This document shows, one piece after another, positions 8,789-17,529 of a stretch of 64,000 nt of DNA. Every line of letters starts with the position of its first letter. The first letter of the stretch is position 1. Source of the stretch: Sulfitobacter sabulilitoris (GTDB lineage: Bacteria; Pseudomonadota; Alphaproteobacteria; Rhodobacterales; Rhodobacteraceae); assembly GCF_005887615.1 (NCBI RefSeq), contig NZ_VANS01000001.1, positions 1,165,415-1,229,414 of the forward strand, read 5' to 3'. The position numbers and the translations under genes are program-made. The notes below the pieces were generated by a model. That model was not told the origin of the DNA. It worked only from the letters and a program-made list of their open reading frames with translations, and did no database searches.

Positions 8789-9640
8789 CTATCGCAGGGC
8801 CGTGCCCTGGGCCTTCGACGCGGCGCGGGTCAGCAGCACGCGGCGCAGGAACGCGGCGATGAAGATCGCCGTCAGGACCAGCACGATGGTCGGCGCAGGC
8901 GCGCTGTCGATGAAAAAGCTGAGGTAGGCACCGGTCACCATCGCGCCCAGACAGACCCCAACCGACACCACCAGCATCCAGCCGAAACTGCGCACGGTCA
9001 GAAAGGCGACCGCACCCGGCGTCACCAAAAGCGCCACCGCAAGGATCAGCCCCACCGACGACAACGTGGCCACGATGGTCAGCGACAGTATCGTCAACAG
9101 CCCGTAATGCAGCACAGCGACCGGCAGACCGCTGGCCTGCGCCTGTGCCGGATCAAAGGCATGCAACAGGAAATCCCGCCATTTCAGCAGCAAGACCGCC
9201 GTCGTGAGCAGCGCGATGCCCCCCGCGGTCAGCAGGTCCTGCGCGCCGATGCCCAGCATGTTGCCGAACAGGATATGATCCAGATGCGCATCGCTCGGGA
9301 AGGCGGTGAACAGGATCAGCCCCACGGCGAACATGCCCGAGAAAACGACCCCCATCACCGTGTCTTCCTTGACCCTGCTGTTGGCGGCCAGATAGCCGGT
9401 CATCAGCGCGCAGGTCATGCCCGCGACAAAGGCCCCGAGGATCAGCGGCAGGTTCAGCAGATAGGCCAGAACGACACCCGGCAGGATCGCATGGCTGACC
9501 GCATCGCCCATCAGCGCCCAGCCCTTGAGCACCAGAAAACACGACAGCAACGCCGTGGGCGGCGCCACGATCAGCGCGATCAGGAACGCATTTTGCATGA
9601 ATGGAAACTGGAACGGCAGCAGCAGCGTCTCGATGCTCAT
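8789..9640 (-). CDS. sitD: Metal (Mn/Fe) ABC transporter permease, SitD-like
   Basis: Inner-membrane permease of the ABC-3 family (ZnuB/MntB/SitC-D type), 283 residues with about eight hydrophobic helices. The family signature is visible in LKGWALMGDAVSHAILPGV and in the LVTPGAVAFL region. It is the last gene of a four-gene operon and its start overlaps the end of the other permease gene by 4 bp, so the two are probably translationally coupled and form a heterodimeric channel. Mn2+ is the likeliest substrate given the binding protein and operators at 11474-12495. Iron or zinc cannot be excluded. Confidence 0.9.
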   Translation of the reverse strand: MSIETLLLPFQFPFMQNAFLIALIVAPPTALLSCFLVLKGWALMGDAVSHAILPGVVLAYLLNLPLILGAFVAGMTCALMTGYLAANSRVKEDTVMGVVFSGMFAVGLILFTAFPSDAHLDHILFGNMLGIGAQDLLTAGGIALLTTAVLLLKWRDFLLHAFDPAQAQASGLPVAVLHYGLLTILSLTIVATLSSVGLILAVALLVTPGAVAFLTVRSFGWMLVVSVGVCLGAMVTGAYLSFFIDSAPAPTIVLVLTAIFIAAFLRRVLLTRAASKAQGTALR

Positions 9641-10512
9641 GGCATGGCCTTTCCGGGGACGGGTGCGCGCAGGGCCTGCGCCGCGCGGCGGCGCGCGGCC
9701 AGCAGCCCATGCTTGGGCGCCAGCACAAAGGCCACCAGGAAGATCAGCGTTTGCAGGGTCACGATGATCCCACCCGTCGCACCATCAAGGAAATAGCTGG
9801 CGTAGGCGCCGGTAAAACTGGTGATGGATCCGATCAGCACCGACACGACCAGCAACCGGTCGAACCGGTCGCACAGCAGATAGGCCGTGGCCCCCGGCGT
9901 CACCACCATCGCGATGACCAGGAACGCCCCCACCGTCTGCATCGCCGCCACGACCGAGGCCGACAGCAGCACGAAGAACATCGCCTTGAGCAGATCGGGC
10001 CGCAACCCGATGGAGCGCGCGTGGTTTTCATCGAAGAAGGTGACCAGAAGATCCTTCCACTTGGCCAGCAGCACCGCCAGCGACACGAAGCCGATGATCG
10101 CCAGTTGCAGCGTATCCTGCGGCGTGATGGCAAGGATGTTGCCCATCGTGATGGTCTGCACGCTGATCGCCATCGGACTGAGCGACACCATGAACAGGCC
10201 CAGCCCGAAGAAGGATGTGAAGATGATCCCGATGATGACGTCGATCTTGAGACCGGAGCGCCCCGACAGGAACAGCATCGCCCCCGCCGCCAGCCCGCCC
10301 GCGATGAAGGCGCCCAGGGCAAAGGGCAGGCCCAGCAGGTAGGCCCCTGCGACACCCGGCACGACCGAATGGCTGAGCGCATCACCGATCAGCGACCAGC
10401 CCTTGAGCATCAGGTACGCCGACAGGAAGGCGCAGACACCTCCCACCAGCGCCGAGACCCACATCGCGTTGGTCATGTAGCCATACCCGAAGGGTTCCAG
10501 CAGAAGGTCCAT
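9637..10512 (-). CDS. sitC: Metal (Mn/Fe) ABC transporter permease, SitC-like
   Basis: Second ABC-3 family permease (291 residues, about eight membrane segments), paralogous to the adjacent SitD-like subunit. It shares the motif LKGWSLIGDALSHSVVPGV and the VVTPGATAYL segment. It overlaps the ATPase stop by 1 bp and the downstream permease by 4 bp, so the operon is tightly packed. It should pair with SitD in the membrane and receive metal from the periplasmic SitA-like protein. Confidence 0.91.
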   Translation of the reverse strand: MDLLLEPFGYGYMTNAMWVSALVGGVCAFLSAYLMLKGWSLIGDALSHSVVPGVAGAYLLGLPFALGAFIAGGLAAGAMLFLSGRSGLKIDVIIGIIFTSFFGLGLFMVSLSPMAISVQTITMGNILAITPQDTLQLAIIGFVSLAVLLAKWKDLLVTFFDENHARSIGLRPDLLKAMFFVLLSASVVAAMQTVGAFLVIAMVVTPGATAYLLCDRFDRLLVVSVLIGSITSFTGAYASYFLDGATGGIIVTLQTLIFLVAFVLAPKHGLLAARRRAAQALRAPVPGKAMP

Positions 10513-11441
10513 CAGCCCTTGTCCTCGTCCCCGGAGGCGCGTTCGCCGTAGTGCACGAAGGGGCGTTCGTCGTCGGTGATGATCCGGATTTCGCGCGGGT
10601 CGTCGTCGTCATGCAGGTCCGCCCCGCCCAGGGTGAAGTGCCGCAGCACGCCGCCGAACGCGGTTTCGAGGTTTTCGCGGGTGAACACCTCGTCCGTCGG
10701 GCCGAAGGCCGTGACCGTGCCCTTGACCAGGATCGTGCGGTCGCAGAATTCCGGCACCGATCCAAGGTTGTGGGTCGAGACCAGCATCACCCGCCCCTCG
10801 TCGCGCAGGGCCCGCAACAGCGCGACGATCTGTTCCTCGGTCTTGACGTCGACGCCGGTGAACGGCTCGTCGAGCAGGATCACCTGCCCCTCCTGCGCCA
10901 GGGCGCGGGCCAGGAACACGCGCTTGCGCTGGCCGCCGGACAGTTCGCCGATCTGGCGGTGGCGGTAGGCGGACATGCCGACCCGCTCCAGCGCTTCGCT
11001 GACCTTCTTGCGGTCGGTGTCAGAGGGGCGGCGCAGGAAGCCCATGTGTCCGTAGCGCCCCATCATCACCACGTCCTCGACCAGCACGGGAAAGGCCCAG
11101 TCGACTTCCTCCGCCTGCGGCACATAGGCCACCAGGTTTTCGCGCAGGGCATCCTTGACGCTGCGGCCAAGCACCGCGATATCGCCCCGGGCCATCGGCA
11201 CGAAGCCCATGATCGCCTTGAACAAGGTGGATTTGCCGGCGCCATTCACGCCCACGAGCGCCGTCACCGTGCCGCGCGGGATCTCGAAGCTGGCGTCGCG
11301 CAGCGCGGTATGGCCATTGCGGTAGGTCACCGTGACATCGCGCGCACGGATGCCGGCGCCAGCGGTGTCCTGCGCCGGCCCCGCCCCCGGCCCCGGCTTG
11401 AGTTTCATCGCCTTGTCCAGCACAAGTGTCCGTCCTTTCAT
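10512..11441 (-). CDS. sitB: Metal ABC transporter ATP-binding protein, SitB-like
   Basis: ATPase subunit of 309 residues. Walker A is GVNGAGKST, the Q-loop lies in VAYVPQAEEVDW, the ABC signature is LSGGQRKRVFLARAL, Walker B is ILLDEPF and the switch His is in LVSTHNL. The VDW after the Q-loop is typical of manganese/zinc (MntA/SitB) ATPases. About 50 residues follow the usual ABC end, rich in Asp/Arg. The N-terminal 30 residues are also longer than usual, so the true start could be a little downstream. It lies 32 bp after sitA and overlaps sitC by 1 bp. Confidence 0.92.
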   Translation of the reverse strand: MKGRTLVLDKAMKLKPGPGAGPAQDTAGAGIRARDVTVTYRNGHTALRDASFEIPRGTVTALVGVNGAGKSTLFKAIMGFVPMARGDIAVLGRSVKDALRENLVAYVPQAEEVDWAFPVLVEDVVMMGRYGHMGFLRRPSDTDRKKVSEALERVGMSAYRHRQIGELSGGQRKRVFLARALAQEGQVILLDEPFTGVDVKTEEQIVALLRALRDEGRVMLVSTHNLGSVPEFCDRTILVKGTVTAFGPTDEVFTRENLETAFGGVLRHFTLGGADLHDDDDPREIRIITDDERPFVHYGERASGDEDKG

Positions 11442-11473
11442 GCCCGCGCGCCCGTCCTTGGGCCTCGCGTGGA

Positions 11474-12385
11474 TCAGTTTGTAGCGCCCGTCAGGCCGTT
11501 TGCGACGGTTTCGGTCGTCACGCGCAGCAGATCCAGATACGTCGGCACCGGACCGTCGTGTTCGCTCAGGCTATCGACGTAGAGCACGCCGCCATAGGCC
11601 GCGCCGGTTTCACGCGCGACCTGCCGGGCGGGTGCGGTGTTGACGGTGCTTTCGCAAAAGACCACGGGAATGTCATTGGCCCGCACCCCGTCGATGACCG
11701 CGCGCACCTGCTGCGGCGTGCCGACCTGATCGGCGTTCATGGGCCAAAGATACAACTCTTTCATGCCGAAATCCCGCGCGAAATAGCTGAACGCCCCTTC
11801 GCAGGTCGCAAGCCACCGATCCTGCGGCGGGATCGTCTCGATCCGGGCGCGCAGGGGGGCGATGGTGTCGCGCACCTGAGCCTTGTAGCGTTCGGCGTTG
11901 GCGGCATAGGTCGCGGCGTTGTCGGGGTCGTGCTGCGACAGGGCGTCGCGGATATTGTCGATATAGATCATCGCGGCGTCCACGCCCATCCAGGCATGCG
12001 GATTCGCCTTGCCCTCATAGCTGCCCTCGGTGATCGAGATCGGCTCGATCCCGTCCGACAAGGTCGCCGACGGCACATCGCCGAGATTGCTGAGGAACTG
12101 TTCGAACCACAGTTCGAGGTTCAGACCGTTCCACAGGATAAGGTCCGCACCGCTGGCGCGCACGATGTCGCCCGGCGTTGGCGAATACCCGTGGATTTCG
12201 GCGCCCGGCCGGGTCACCGACACGACCTCGGCGGCGTCGCCCGCCACGTTCTGCGCCATATCGGCCAGCACGGTAAAGGTCGTCACCACCTTGAGCTTGT
12301 CACCCGCCGCAGCGACGGGCCCCGATAGCGAGGCAAGAACGCCGGCCGCCAGAATGGCCAGCCGAAAAGCATGGGAACGCAGCAT
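11474..12385 (-). CDS. sitA: Periplasmic metal-binding protein of ABC importer, SitA-like
   Basis: Cluster A-I solute-binding protein of 303 residues (Mn/Fe/Zn). A signal peptide occupies about residues 1-27 (cleavage near VAA-AG). The four metal ligands expected for PsaA/SitA proteins are visible: H65 (IHGYSPTP), H130 (NPHAW), E196 (CEGAF) and D271 (YVDS). The Glu ligand rather than a third His, and the absence of a His-rich loop, favour Mn2+ or Fe2+ over zinc. The start at 12385 has a strong AAGGAG ribosome site; the ATG at 12442 would add a non-signal extension. It is the first gene of sitABCD, with two palindromic operators 65-110 bp upstream. Confidence 0.93.
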   Translation of the reverse strand: MLRSHAFRLAILAAGVLASLSGPVAAAGDKLKVVTTFTVLADMAQNVAGDAAEVVSVTRPGAEIHGYSPTPGDIVRASGADLILWNGLNLELWFEQFLSNLGDVPSATLSDGIEPISITEGSYEGKANPHAWMGVDAAMIYIDNIRDALSQHDPDNAATYAANAERYKAQVRDTIAPLRARIETIPPQDRWLATCEGAFSYFARDFGMKELYLWPMNADQVGTPQQVRAVIDGVRANDIPVVFCESTVNTAPARQVARETGAAYGGVLYVDSLSEHDGPVPTYLDLLRVTTETVANGLTGATN

Positions 12386-12449
12386 GATGGAAATCTCCTT
12401 GGGGTCAGGCGTGGCAATCGGCCCGCGTCGTCCGGGCCGCATGCCTTAA

Positions 12450-12466
12450 TTGCGAACCATTCGCAA
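12450..12466. promoter_or_regulatory. Fur/Mur-type operator 1
   Basis: A perfect 7-3-7 inverted repeat, TTGCGAA-CCA-TTCGCAA, 65 bp upstream of the sitA start. The shape and sequence resemble the Mur (manganese-responsive Fur homologue) boxes known before sit/mnt operons in alphaproteobacteria. Binding is inferred. Confidence 0.72.
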
Positions 12467-12480
12467 GAAGTCAAGAAGAA

Positions 12481-12495
12481 TGAGAATAATTCGCA
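12481..12495. promoter_or_regulatory. Fur/Mur-type operator 2
   Basis: A near-perfect palindrome TGAGAA-TAA-TTCGCA (one mismatch). It shares the TTCGCA half-site with the box at 12450-12466, and the centres are 30 bp apart, about three helical turns. The paired arrangement suggests two Mur dimers on one face of the sitA promoter. Confidence 0.6.
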
Positions 12496-12551
12496 AGTCG
12501 GAGGCGCAGCCATTCCTCCGGCGCAGGGCCGATCGCCATCGGGTCCGGTGA

Positions 12552-13208
12552 TTATTGCGCCGCCATCCGCAAGCTGGCCAGCAGGTGATGGAACTTCTCG
12601 CCCTGAACGGCAACATGCAGCCGCAGGGCCGTCGCCGCCTGCTCAGGCTCCGCCGCCCGCAAGGCGACGACGATCGCCTCATGCTCGGCCATCGATTGCA
12701 CCATGCGGCCCCGAAGGCGGAGCTGCAAACGGCGGTAGGGCTTGAGCCGCCGGTGCAGGCGCAGCGCCTCGTGCTCAAGAAAGCTGTTGCCGGATTGCGC
12801 GTAGATCGTGTTGTGGAACCGCTCGTTCTCGCGGTAATAGCCGTCCGCGTCATCCGCCGCGATCGCAGCCTGGCAGCGCGCGTTCGCTTCCTCCAGCACG
12901 GCCAGGGCGTCTTCGGAAATGCGCGACGCGGCCAGACGTCCGCAGACGCCTTCGATTTCGGCCATCGTCTCGAACATCTCCATCAATTCGACGGGACCGG
13001 GCTGGCGGACAAAGACCCCTCGCCGGGGCAGTTGCTCGGCCAGGCCCGAAGACACAAGCCGTTGCAAAGCCTCGCGAATCGGGGTGCGCGACACGCCGAA
13101 CATCTTGGCCAGCCGAATTTCGTCCAGCCGGTCGCCATCGGTGAAATCACCGGCGAAAACCCGTTCTTCCAGGGCGTCGGCGATCATGTCTGCGCGACGT
13201 GTTTCCAT
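12552..13208 (-). CDS. matR: GntR-family (FCD) repressor of the malonate operon, MatR-like
   Basis: Transcription factor of 218 residues. A winged helix-turn-helix (about 1-70, with the GntR hallmark FGVSRTPIREALQRL) is followed by an all-helical FCD effector domain (about 75-210) whose metal/ligand His residues are visible in ENERFHNTIY, SMAEHEAIV and LRLHVAV. It is divergent from the TRAP-matAB genes. In Rhizobium the GntR protein MatR represses the mat genes and is relieved by malonate, and the palindrome at 13254-13265 contains the expected TTGTATACA core. Assignment as matR rests on family, position and operator. Confidence 0.85.
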   Translation of the reverse strand: METRRADMIADALEERVFAGDFTDGDRLDEIRLAKMFGVSRTPIREALQRLVSSGLAEQLPRRGVFVRQPGPVELMEMFETMAEIEGVCGRLAASRISEDALAVLEEANARCQAAIAADDADGYYRENERFHNTIYAQSGNSFLEHEALRLHRRLKPYRRLQLRLRGRMVQSMAEHEAIVVALRAAEPEQAATALRLHVAVQGEKFHHLLASLRMAAQ

Positions 13209-13253
13209 GCCAAACCCTTAGCTATTCAGGCGTTTGTGCGCAAGATGCAATTT

Positions 13254-13265
13254 ATTGTATACAAT
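13254..13265. promoter_or_regulatory. Putative MatR operator (matO)
   Basis: A perfect 12-bp palindrome ATTGTATACAAT lies in the 138-bp region between matR and matP. The TTGTATACAA core is typical of FCD-type GntR proteins and resembles the described Rhizobium matO. It sits immediately upstream of the predicted -35 of matP and about 46 bp upstream of matR, so it could control both directions. Confidence 0.8.
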
Positions 13266-13269
13266 CTGG

Positions 13270-13298
13270 TTGACACAGGTTGCCCCAGCGGAAACACT
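13270..13298 (+). promoter_or_regulatory. Predicted sigma-70 promoter of the mat operon
   Basis: A consensus -35 TTGACA (13270-13275) is followed after 17 bp by a weak -10 (AACACT, 13293-13298), 4 bp downstream of the palindromic operator. Transcription would start near 13305, leaving a leader of about 40 nt with a GGGAGG ribosome site. Confidence 0.5.
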
Positions 13299-13346
13299 GA
13301 CCCTCAGGCCCGGATTCGTCTTAACCGGGCACAATGGGAGGATACC

Positions 13347-14333
13347 ATGAAGACCAATCTGCTTTCCGCCGCGGCTGCCGCGGCCCTGCTGGTTCTGGGC
13401 ACGGCCGCCAGCGCCACCGAATTGCGCCTGTCGCATCAGTGGTCCAACAACGACGTGCGCCACAAGGTCGCCCAGATCGTCGCGGACGAAGCCGCAGCGG
13501 CGAATGTCGATCTCGAGATCAAGATCTTCGGCGGCAAGTCGCTGTTCAAGCCGCGCGAGCAGTACAACCCGCTCAGCCGCGGACAGCTTGACATGACCGT
13601 CCTGCCGCTCAGCTATGCCGGTGGCCAGCAGCCCGCCTACAACCTGACGCTGATGCCCGGCCTGGTGAAGAACCACGATCATGCGGCGCGTCTGGTCAAG
13701 TCGCCCTTTATGGCCGAACTGGAAAAGAAGATGGCCGAAGACGACGTGATGGTGCTGGTGCATGGCTACCTCGCGGGCGGATTTGCCGGCAAGGACGGCT
13801 GCATCACCTCGATCGACGACATGCCCGGCAAGCAGACCCGCGCCGCCGGCAAGGCGTTCGAGCAGATGTTGGCAGGCGCCGGCGCGTCGATCGCCTCGAT
13901 GGCCAGCTCCGAAATCTACAACGCCATGCAGACAGGCGTTCTGGACGCGGCCAACACCTCGTCCTCGTCTTTCGTCAGCTACCGCATCTACGAGCAGGTC
14001 GCCTGCTACACGCCTCCGGGCGATTTCGCACTTTGGTTCATGTATCAGCCGCTTCTGGTGAACAAGAGCACCTTTGAAGCCCTGACACCCGAGCAGCAGG
14101 CCGCCCTGCGCGCAGGTGCCGAAAAGGCGCAGGCCTTCTATCTGGAAGAGGCCAAGAAGGAAGACGCCGAAAGCCGCCGCGTCTTTTCCGAAGCCGGCGT
14201 CGAGATCGACGACATGACCGCCGAGGAATTCGAAGCCTGGCGCGAATTGGCGGCCAGGACCTCCTACAAGGCGTTCGTCGAAGAGACGCCGGACGGTCAG
14301 ATGCTGCTGGACCTGGCGCTCGCCGTCGAGTGA
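13347..14333 (+). CDS. matP: TRAP transporter substrate-binding protein, malonate type (DctP family)
   Basis: Periplasmic extracytoplasmic solute receptor of 328 residues with a signal peptide (about 1-23, cleavage after ASA). The DctP fold is indicated by LSHQWSNNDVRH at the start of the mature protein, the GGKSLFKPREQYNPLSRGQLDM segment and the conserved Arg of PGKQTRAAGK that salt-bridges substrate carboxylates. The frame is open far upstream, but ATG 13347 has a GGGAGG ribosome site five bases away. It is the first gene of matPQMAB. The linked malonyl-CoA genes make malonate the likely ligand, as for Sinorhizobium MatPQM. Specificity is inferred. Confidence 0.9.
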   Translation: MKTNLLSAAAAAALLVLGTAASATELRLSHQWSNNDVRHKVAQIVADEAAAANVDLEIKIFGGKSLFKPREQYNPLSRGQLDMTVLPLSYAGGQQPAYNLTLMPGLVKNHDHAARLVKSPFMAELEKKMAEDDVMVLVHGYLAGGFAGKDGCITSIDDMPGKQTRAAGKAFEQMLAGAGASIASMASSEIYNAMQTGVLDAANTSSSSFVSYRIYEQVACYTPPGDFALWFMYQPLLVNKSTFEALTPEQQAALRAGAEKAQAFYLEEAKKEDAESRRVFSEAGVEIDDMTAEEFEAWRELAARTSYKAFVEETPDGQMLLDLALAVE

Positions 14334-14405
14334 TCCGGCCCCTGGGGTGGCGCCGTCCCGGCGCTGCCCCTGCCCCTGTTCTTCCCCTACCCAAAGGACC
14401 ACGCC

Positions 14406-14954
14406 ATGTCTGGTCAGACCACGGTCGCCGTGGCCCCCGTCGGGAACAACCCGTTCCTGCGCGCGGTGGCCGCACTATCCACACTTGCCGGCTGGTGCTC
14501 TGCCGCGATGATCGTCATTGCCGTGGGCATCACCTGCCAGATGATCTTCATCCGCTTCGTCCTCAACGGCTCGACCGTGTGGCAGACCGAGGCGGTGATC
14601 TACCTGATGATCGCGGCCACGCTTGTGGGCCTGCCCTATGTGCAGCGGTTGCGCGGGCATGTGAACGTCGATCTCATTCCGCTGGCACTGCCGATGGGCG
14701 CGCGTCGCGCACTGGCGATCCTGACGCTGACGGTGTCGTCGGCCATTGTCGCGATGATGCTGTGGTACGGCTATGAATACTGGCATTTCGCGTGGGATCG
14801 CGGCTGGCGGTCCGATACCGTCTGGGGCGTGCGGCTTTGGATACCCTACCTCGCGCTGCCTGTTGGGTTTGGCCTGCTGCTGTTGCAACTGCTGGCCGAT
14901 CTGTTGGCCGTCATCCTGAAAATCGACCGCCCCTTCGGTCTGGAGGAGCACTGA
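14406..14954 (+). CDS. matQ: TRAP transporter small permease (DctQ family)
   Basis: Small integral membrane subunit of 182 residues with four predicted helices (about 25-50, 60-80, 100-122 and 145-168). The DctQ-type cytoplasmic/loop signatures WQTEAVIYLMI and LRGHVNVDLIP are present. An AAAGGA ribosome site precedes the ATG. Its stop abuts the start codon of the large permease, so the two should be co-translated and form the QM membrane complex that takes malonate from MatP using a Na+ gradient. Confidence 0.9.
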   Translation: MSGQTTVAVAPVGNNPFLRAVAALSTLAGWCSAAMIVIAVGITCQMIFIRFVLNGSTVWQTEAVIYLMIAATLVGLPYVQRLRGHVNVDLIPLALPMGARRALAILTLTVSSAIVAMMLWYGYEYWHFAWDRGWRSDTVWGVRLWIPYLALPVGFGLLLLQLLADLLAVILKIDRPFGLEEH

Positions 14955-16271
14955 ATGGATCCGCTGCTGTTGGGCGCTTTGGTCGCCATCTTTACCATCC
15001 TGGTCCTGTTTTCCGGCGTGTCCGTCGCCATCGGCCTGTTGATCGTCTCGGCCGGATTCCTCATGGTCTTCGATGGGATGCGCTCGCTCGAACTCATGCC
15101 CGAAATCTTCTTCGGCAAGCTCGACAATTTCGCACTTCTGTCAATCCCGATGTTCATCATCATGGGCTCTTCCATCGCCTCGACCCGCGCCAGCGCGGAT
15201 CTTTACGAGGCGCTGGAGCGCTGGCTCACGCGCGTGCCGGGCGGGCTTGTCATCTCCAACCTCGGGGCCTGCGCGCTGTTTGCCGCGATGTCCGGTTCCA
15301 GCCCGGCGACCTGTGCCGCCATCGGCAAGATGGGCATCCCCGAAATGCGCAAGCGCGGCTATCCCGACGGCGTCGCCGCGGGTTCCATCGCGGCGGGCGG
15401 CACACTGGGCATCCTGATCCCGCCCTCGGTCACGATGATCGTCTATGGCATCGCGACCGAAACTTCGATCGGGCGGCTTTTCCTGGCCGGCGTCATTCCC
15501 GGTCTGATGCTGGTCGGCCTGTTCATGGCCTGGTCGATGTATTCGACCTGGCGGTCGGGCAACCTCGCCGTGATCAGCGCGCGCACCTACAGCTGGACCG
15601 AAAAATTCGAGGTCCTGCCCCGCGTATTGCCGTTCCTCGCCATCATCGTCGGGGTGCTTTACGCGCTCTACGGCGGGATCGCCACGCCGTCGGAAACGGC
15701 GGCCATCGGCGCGCTGCTGTGCCTGCTGATCGCGATGATCATCTACAAGTTGTGGAACCCGCGCGACCTTTGGGTGGTCCTGCGCGACAGCACGCGGGAA
15801 TCGGTGATGATCCTGTTCATCATCGCCGCCGCCGGTGTGTTCTCCTACATGCTCAGCAGCCTGTTCATCACGCAGGCGATCGCCGAATGGATCGGCACGC
15901 TGGATGTGAACCGCTGGGTGCTGATGGCCTGTGTGAACGTGTTCCTGCTGATCGCCGGGTTCTTCCTGCCACCCGTGGCGGTGATCCTGATGGCGGCGCC
16001 GATCCTGCTGCCGATCATCACCACCGCGGGCTTCGATCCGATCTGGTTCGCCGTGGTGCTGACGATCAACATGGAAATCGGCCTGATCTCACCGCCCGTG
16101 GGCCTTAACCTCTACGTAATCAACGGCATCGCGCCCGACATCTCGCTCAAGACCATCCTCTACGGCTCATTGCCCTTCGTGGCCTGCATGGTGCTTGCCA
16201 TCGTGCTATTGTGCCTCTTCCCGGGGCTCGCGACGTGGTTGCCTGACGCAGTGATGGGACCCGGGTTTTGA
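14955..16271 (+). CDS. matM: TRAP transporter large permease (DctM family)
   Basis: Large TRAP permease of 438 residues with about a dozen hydrophobic segments. The DctM signatures include MFIIMGSSI, SGSSPATCAAIGKMGIPEM, GGTLGILIPPSV and the late TINMEIGLISPPVGLNLYV. The start is directly adjacent to the matQ stop with no gap. The stop overlaps the TTG start of matA by 3 bp inside TTGA, showing tight coupling of transport and catabolism. It should act as the Na+-coupled transport channel. Confidence 0.94.
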   Translation: MDPLLLGALVAIFTILVLFSGVSVAIGLLIVSAGFLMVFDGMRSLELMPEIFFGKLDNFALLSIPMFIIMGSSIASTRASADLYEALERWLTRVPGGLVISNLGACALFAAMSGSSPATCAAIGKMGIPEMRKRGYPDGVAAGSIAAGGTLGILIPPSVTMIVYGIATETSIGRLFLAGVIPGLMLVGLFMAWSMYSTWRSGNLAVISARTYSWTEKFEVLPRVLPFLAIIVGVLYALYGGIATPSETAAIGALLCLLIAMIIYKLWNPRDLWVVLRDSTRESVMILFIIAAAGVFSYMLSSLFITQAIAEWIGTLDVNRWVLMACVNVFLLIAGFFLPPVAVILMAAPILLPIITTAGFDPIWFAVVLTINMEIGLISPPVGLNLYVINGIAPDISLKTILYGSLPFVACMVLAIVLLCLFPGLATWLPDAVMGPGF

Positions 16272-17515
16272 GCTTTCTCGCCGATCTTCTCTCAACCGTC
16301 TTTGAACGACGCTATCGCGGGGCGCGCGAACCCGATGCCAAGGGCCGCAGCATCAAGGAGCTTTGCCACGATCTGCTGGGCAGTTCGGGCGAAGTGTCGG
16401 GCACCATTCTGGCGCGGCTGATCCTGGATCAATACGCCGGGATGGACGACGCCGCCAAGATCGAGTTCTTCACCTTTCTGGTGCGCGATCTCGGGATCGA
16501 CCCGCCACGCATCCGCGACGCGCTGGACGGCTTCGAGGCGGTGCCCGACAAGGCCAGTTACCGCAGGTTCCTCGCGGTGGCCGAACCCGCGCGACAGGAA
16601 CTGGCGCGGCGGCTCAACCAGGTGCCGGGCGCGACCGGGCGGCTGGTGGGCATGCGGCGCGATCTGCTCAGGCTGGCGCGCGATCATCCCGATTTCGCCG
16701 TGGTCGATCTGGATTTCCGGCATCTCTTCTCCTCGTGGTTCAATCGCGGCTTTCTGGTGCTGCGCCCGATCAACTGGGACAGCCCCGCGGGTATTCTGGA
16801 AAAGATCATCGCCTACGAGGCGGTGCACGCCATCGACAGCTGGGACGACCTGCGCCGTCGTCTCGCCCCCGAGGACCGCCGCTGCTTTGCGTTCTTTCAC
16901 CCCTCCATGCCGAACGAGCCGCTGATTTTCGTCGAGGTGGCGCTGACACGCGGAATTCCCGGATCGGTGCAGGGGTTGCTGGCCGACGCGCGCGAGGTGA
17001 TCGCGGCGCGCGACGCCGATACCGCCGTGTTCTACTCGATTTCGAACTGCCAGGCGGGGCTTGCCGGCATTTCCTTCGGCAACTCGCTGATCAAGCAGGT
17101 GGTCGCCGATCTCAGCCGCGAACTGCCGAAGCTGTCGACCTTTGTCACCCTGTCGCCGATCCCCGGCCTTGCCCGCTGGACCGGCGAGGATGGCGCGACG
17201 CTGGCCGCGATGAAGCCCGATCTGTTGCGCCAACTGGCCGCGCATTACCTGCTGGAGGCCAAGCGCCCCGATGGCACGCCATTCGATCCGGTGGCGCGAT
17301 TCCATCTGGGCAACGGTGCCCTGGTGCACGCCGTGCACGCCGATGCCGACGTGTCGCCCAACGGGATCGCACAATCGGGGGGGGCGATGGTCAATTACCT
17401 TTACGACACCGCCCTGATTTCGCAAAACCACGAAGGATTCGCCGCAGCGCACAGCATCGCCGCCTCGCCCGAGGTGACGGCGCTTGCCTCTGCCGCGAAA
17501 CCGAAACCCGCCTGA
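16268..17515 (+). CDS. matA: Malonyl-CoA decarboxylase
   Basis: Catalyses malonyl-CoA to acetyl-CoA + CO2. The product is 415 residues, a typical bacterial length. An N-terminal helical domain (about 1-150) is followed by a GNAT-like catalytic domain with the family signatures FAFFHPSMPNEPLIFVEVAL, the Ser-containing YSISNCQ (about 256-262) and the His of RFHLGNGA (about 345). The C-terminus lacks a peroxisomal or other targeting signal. The start is TTG at 16268, overlapping the matM stop, with no better ATG at the beginning of the conserved region. With MatB downstream it converts imported malonate to acetyl-CoA. Confidence 0.94.
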   Translation: MSFLADLLSTVFERRYRGAREPDAKGRSIKELCHDLLGSSGEVSGTILARLILDQYAGMDDAAKIEFFTFLVRDLGIDPPRIRDALDGFEAVPDKASYRRFLAVAEPARQELARRLNQVPGATGRLVGMRRDLLRLARDHPDFAVVDLDFRHLFSSWFNRGFLVLRPINWDSPAGILEKIIAYEAVHAIDSWDDLRRRLAPEDRRCFAFFHPSMPNEPLIFVEVALTRGIPGSVQGLLADAREVIAARDADTAVFYSISNCQAGLAGISFGNSLIKQVVADLSRELPKLSTFVTLSPIPGLARWTGEDGATLAAMKPDLLRQLAAHYLLEAKRPDGTPFDPVARFHLGNGALVHAVHADADVSPNGIAQSGGAMVNYLYDTALISQNHEGFAAAHSIAASPEVTALASAAKPKPA

Positions 17516-17529
17516 AAAGGAGCCGCGCG

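Noticed and set aside
12555-13346. Upstream extension of the matP frame to 592 codons
   Set aside because: The extension overlaps matR on the opposite strand and the operator/promoter; ATG 13347 has the ribosome site and signal peptide.
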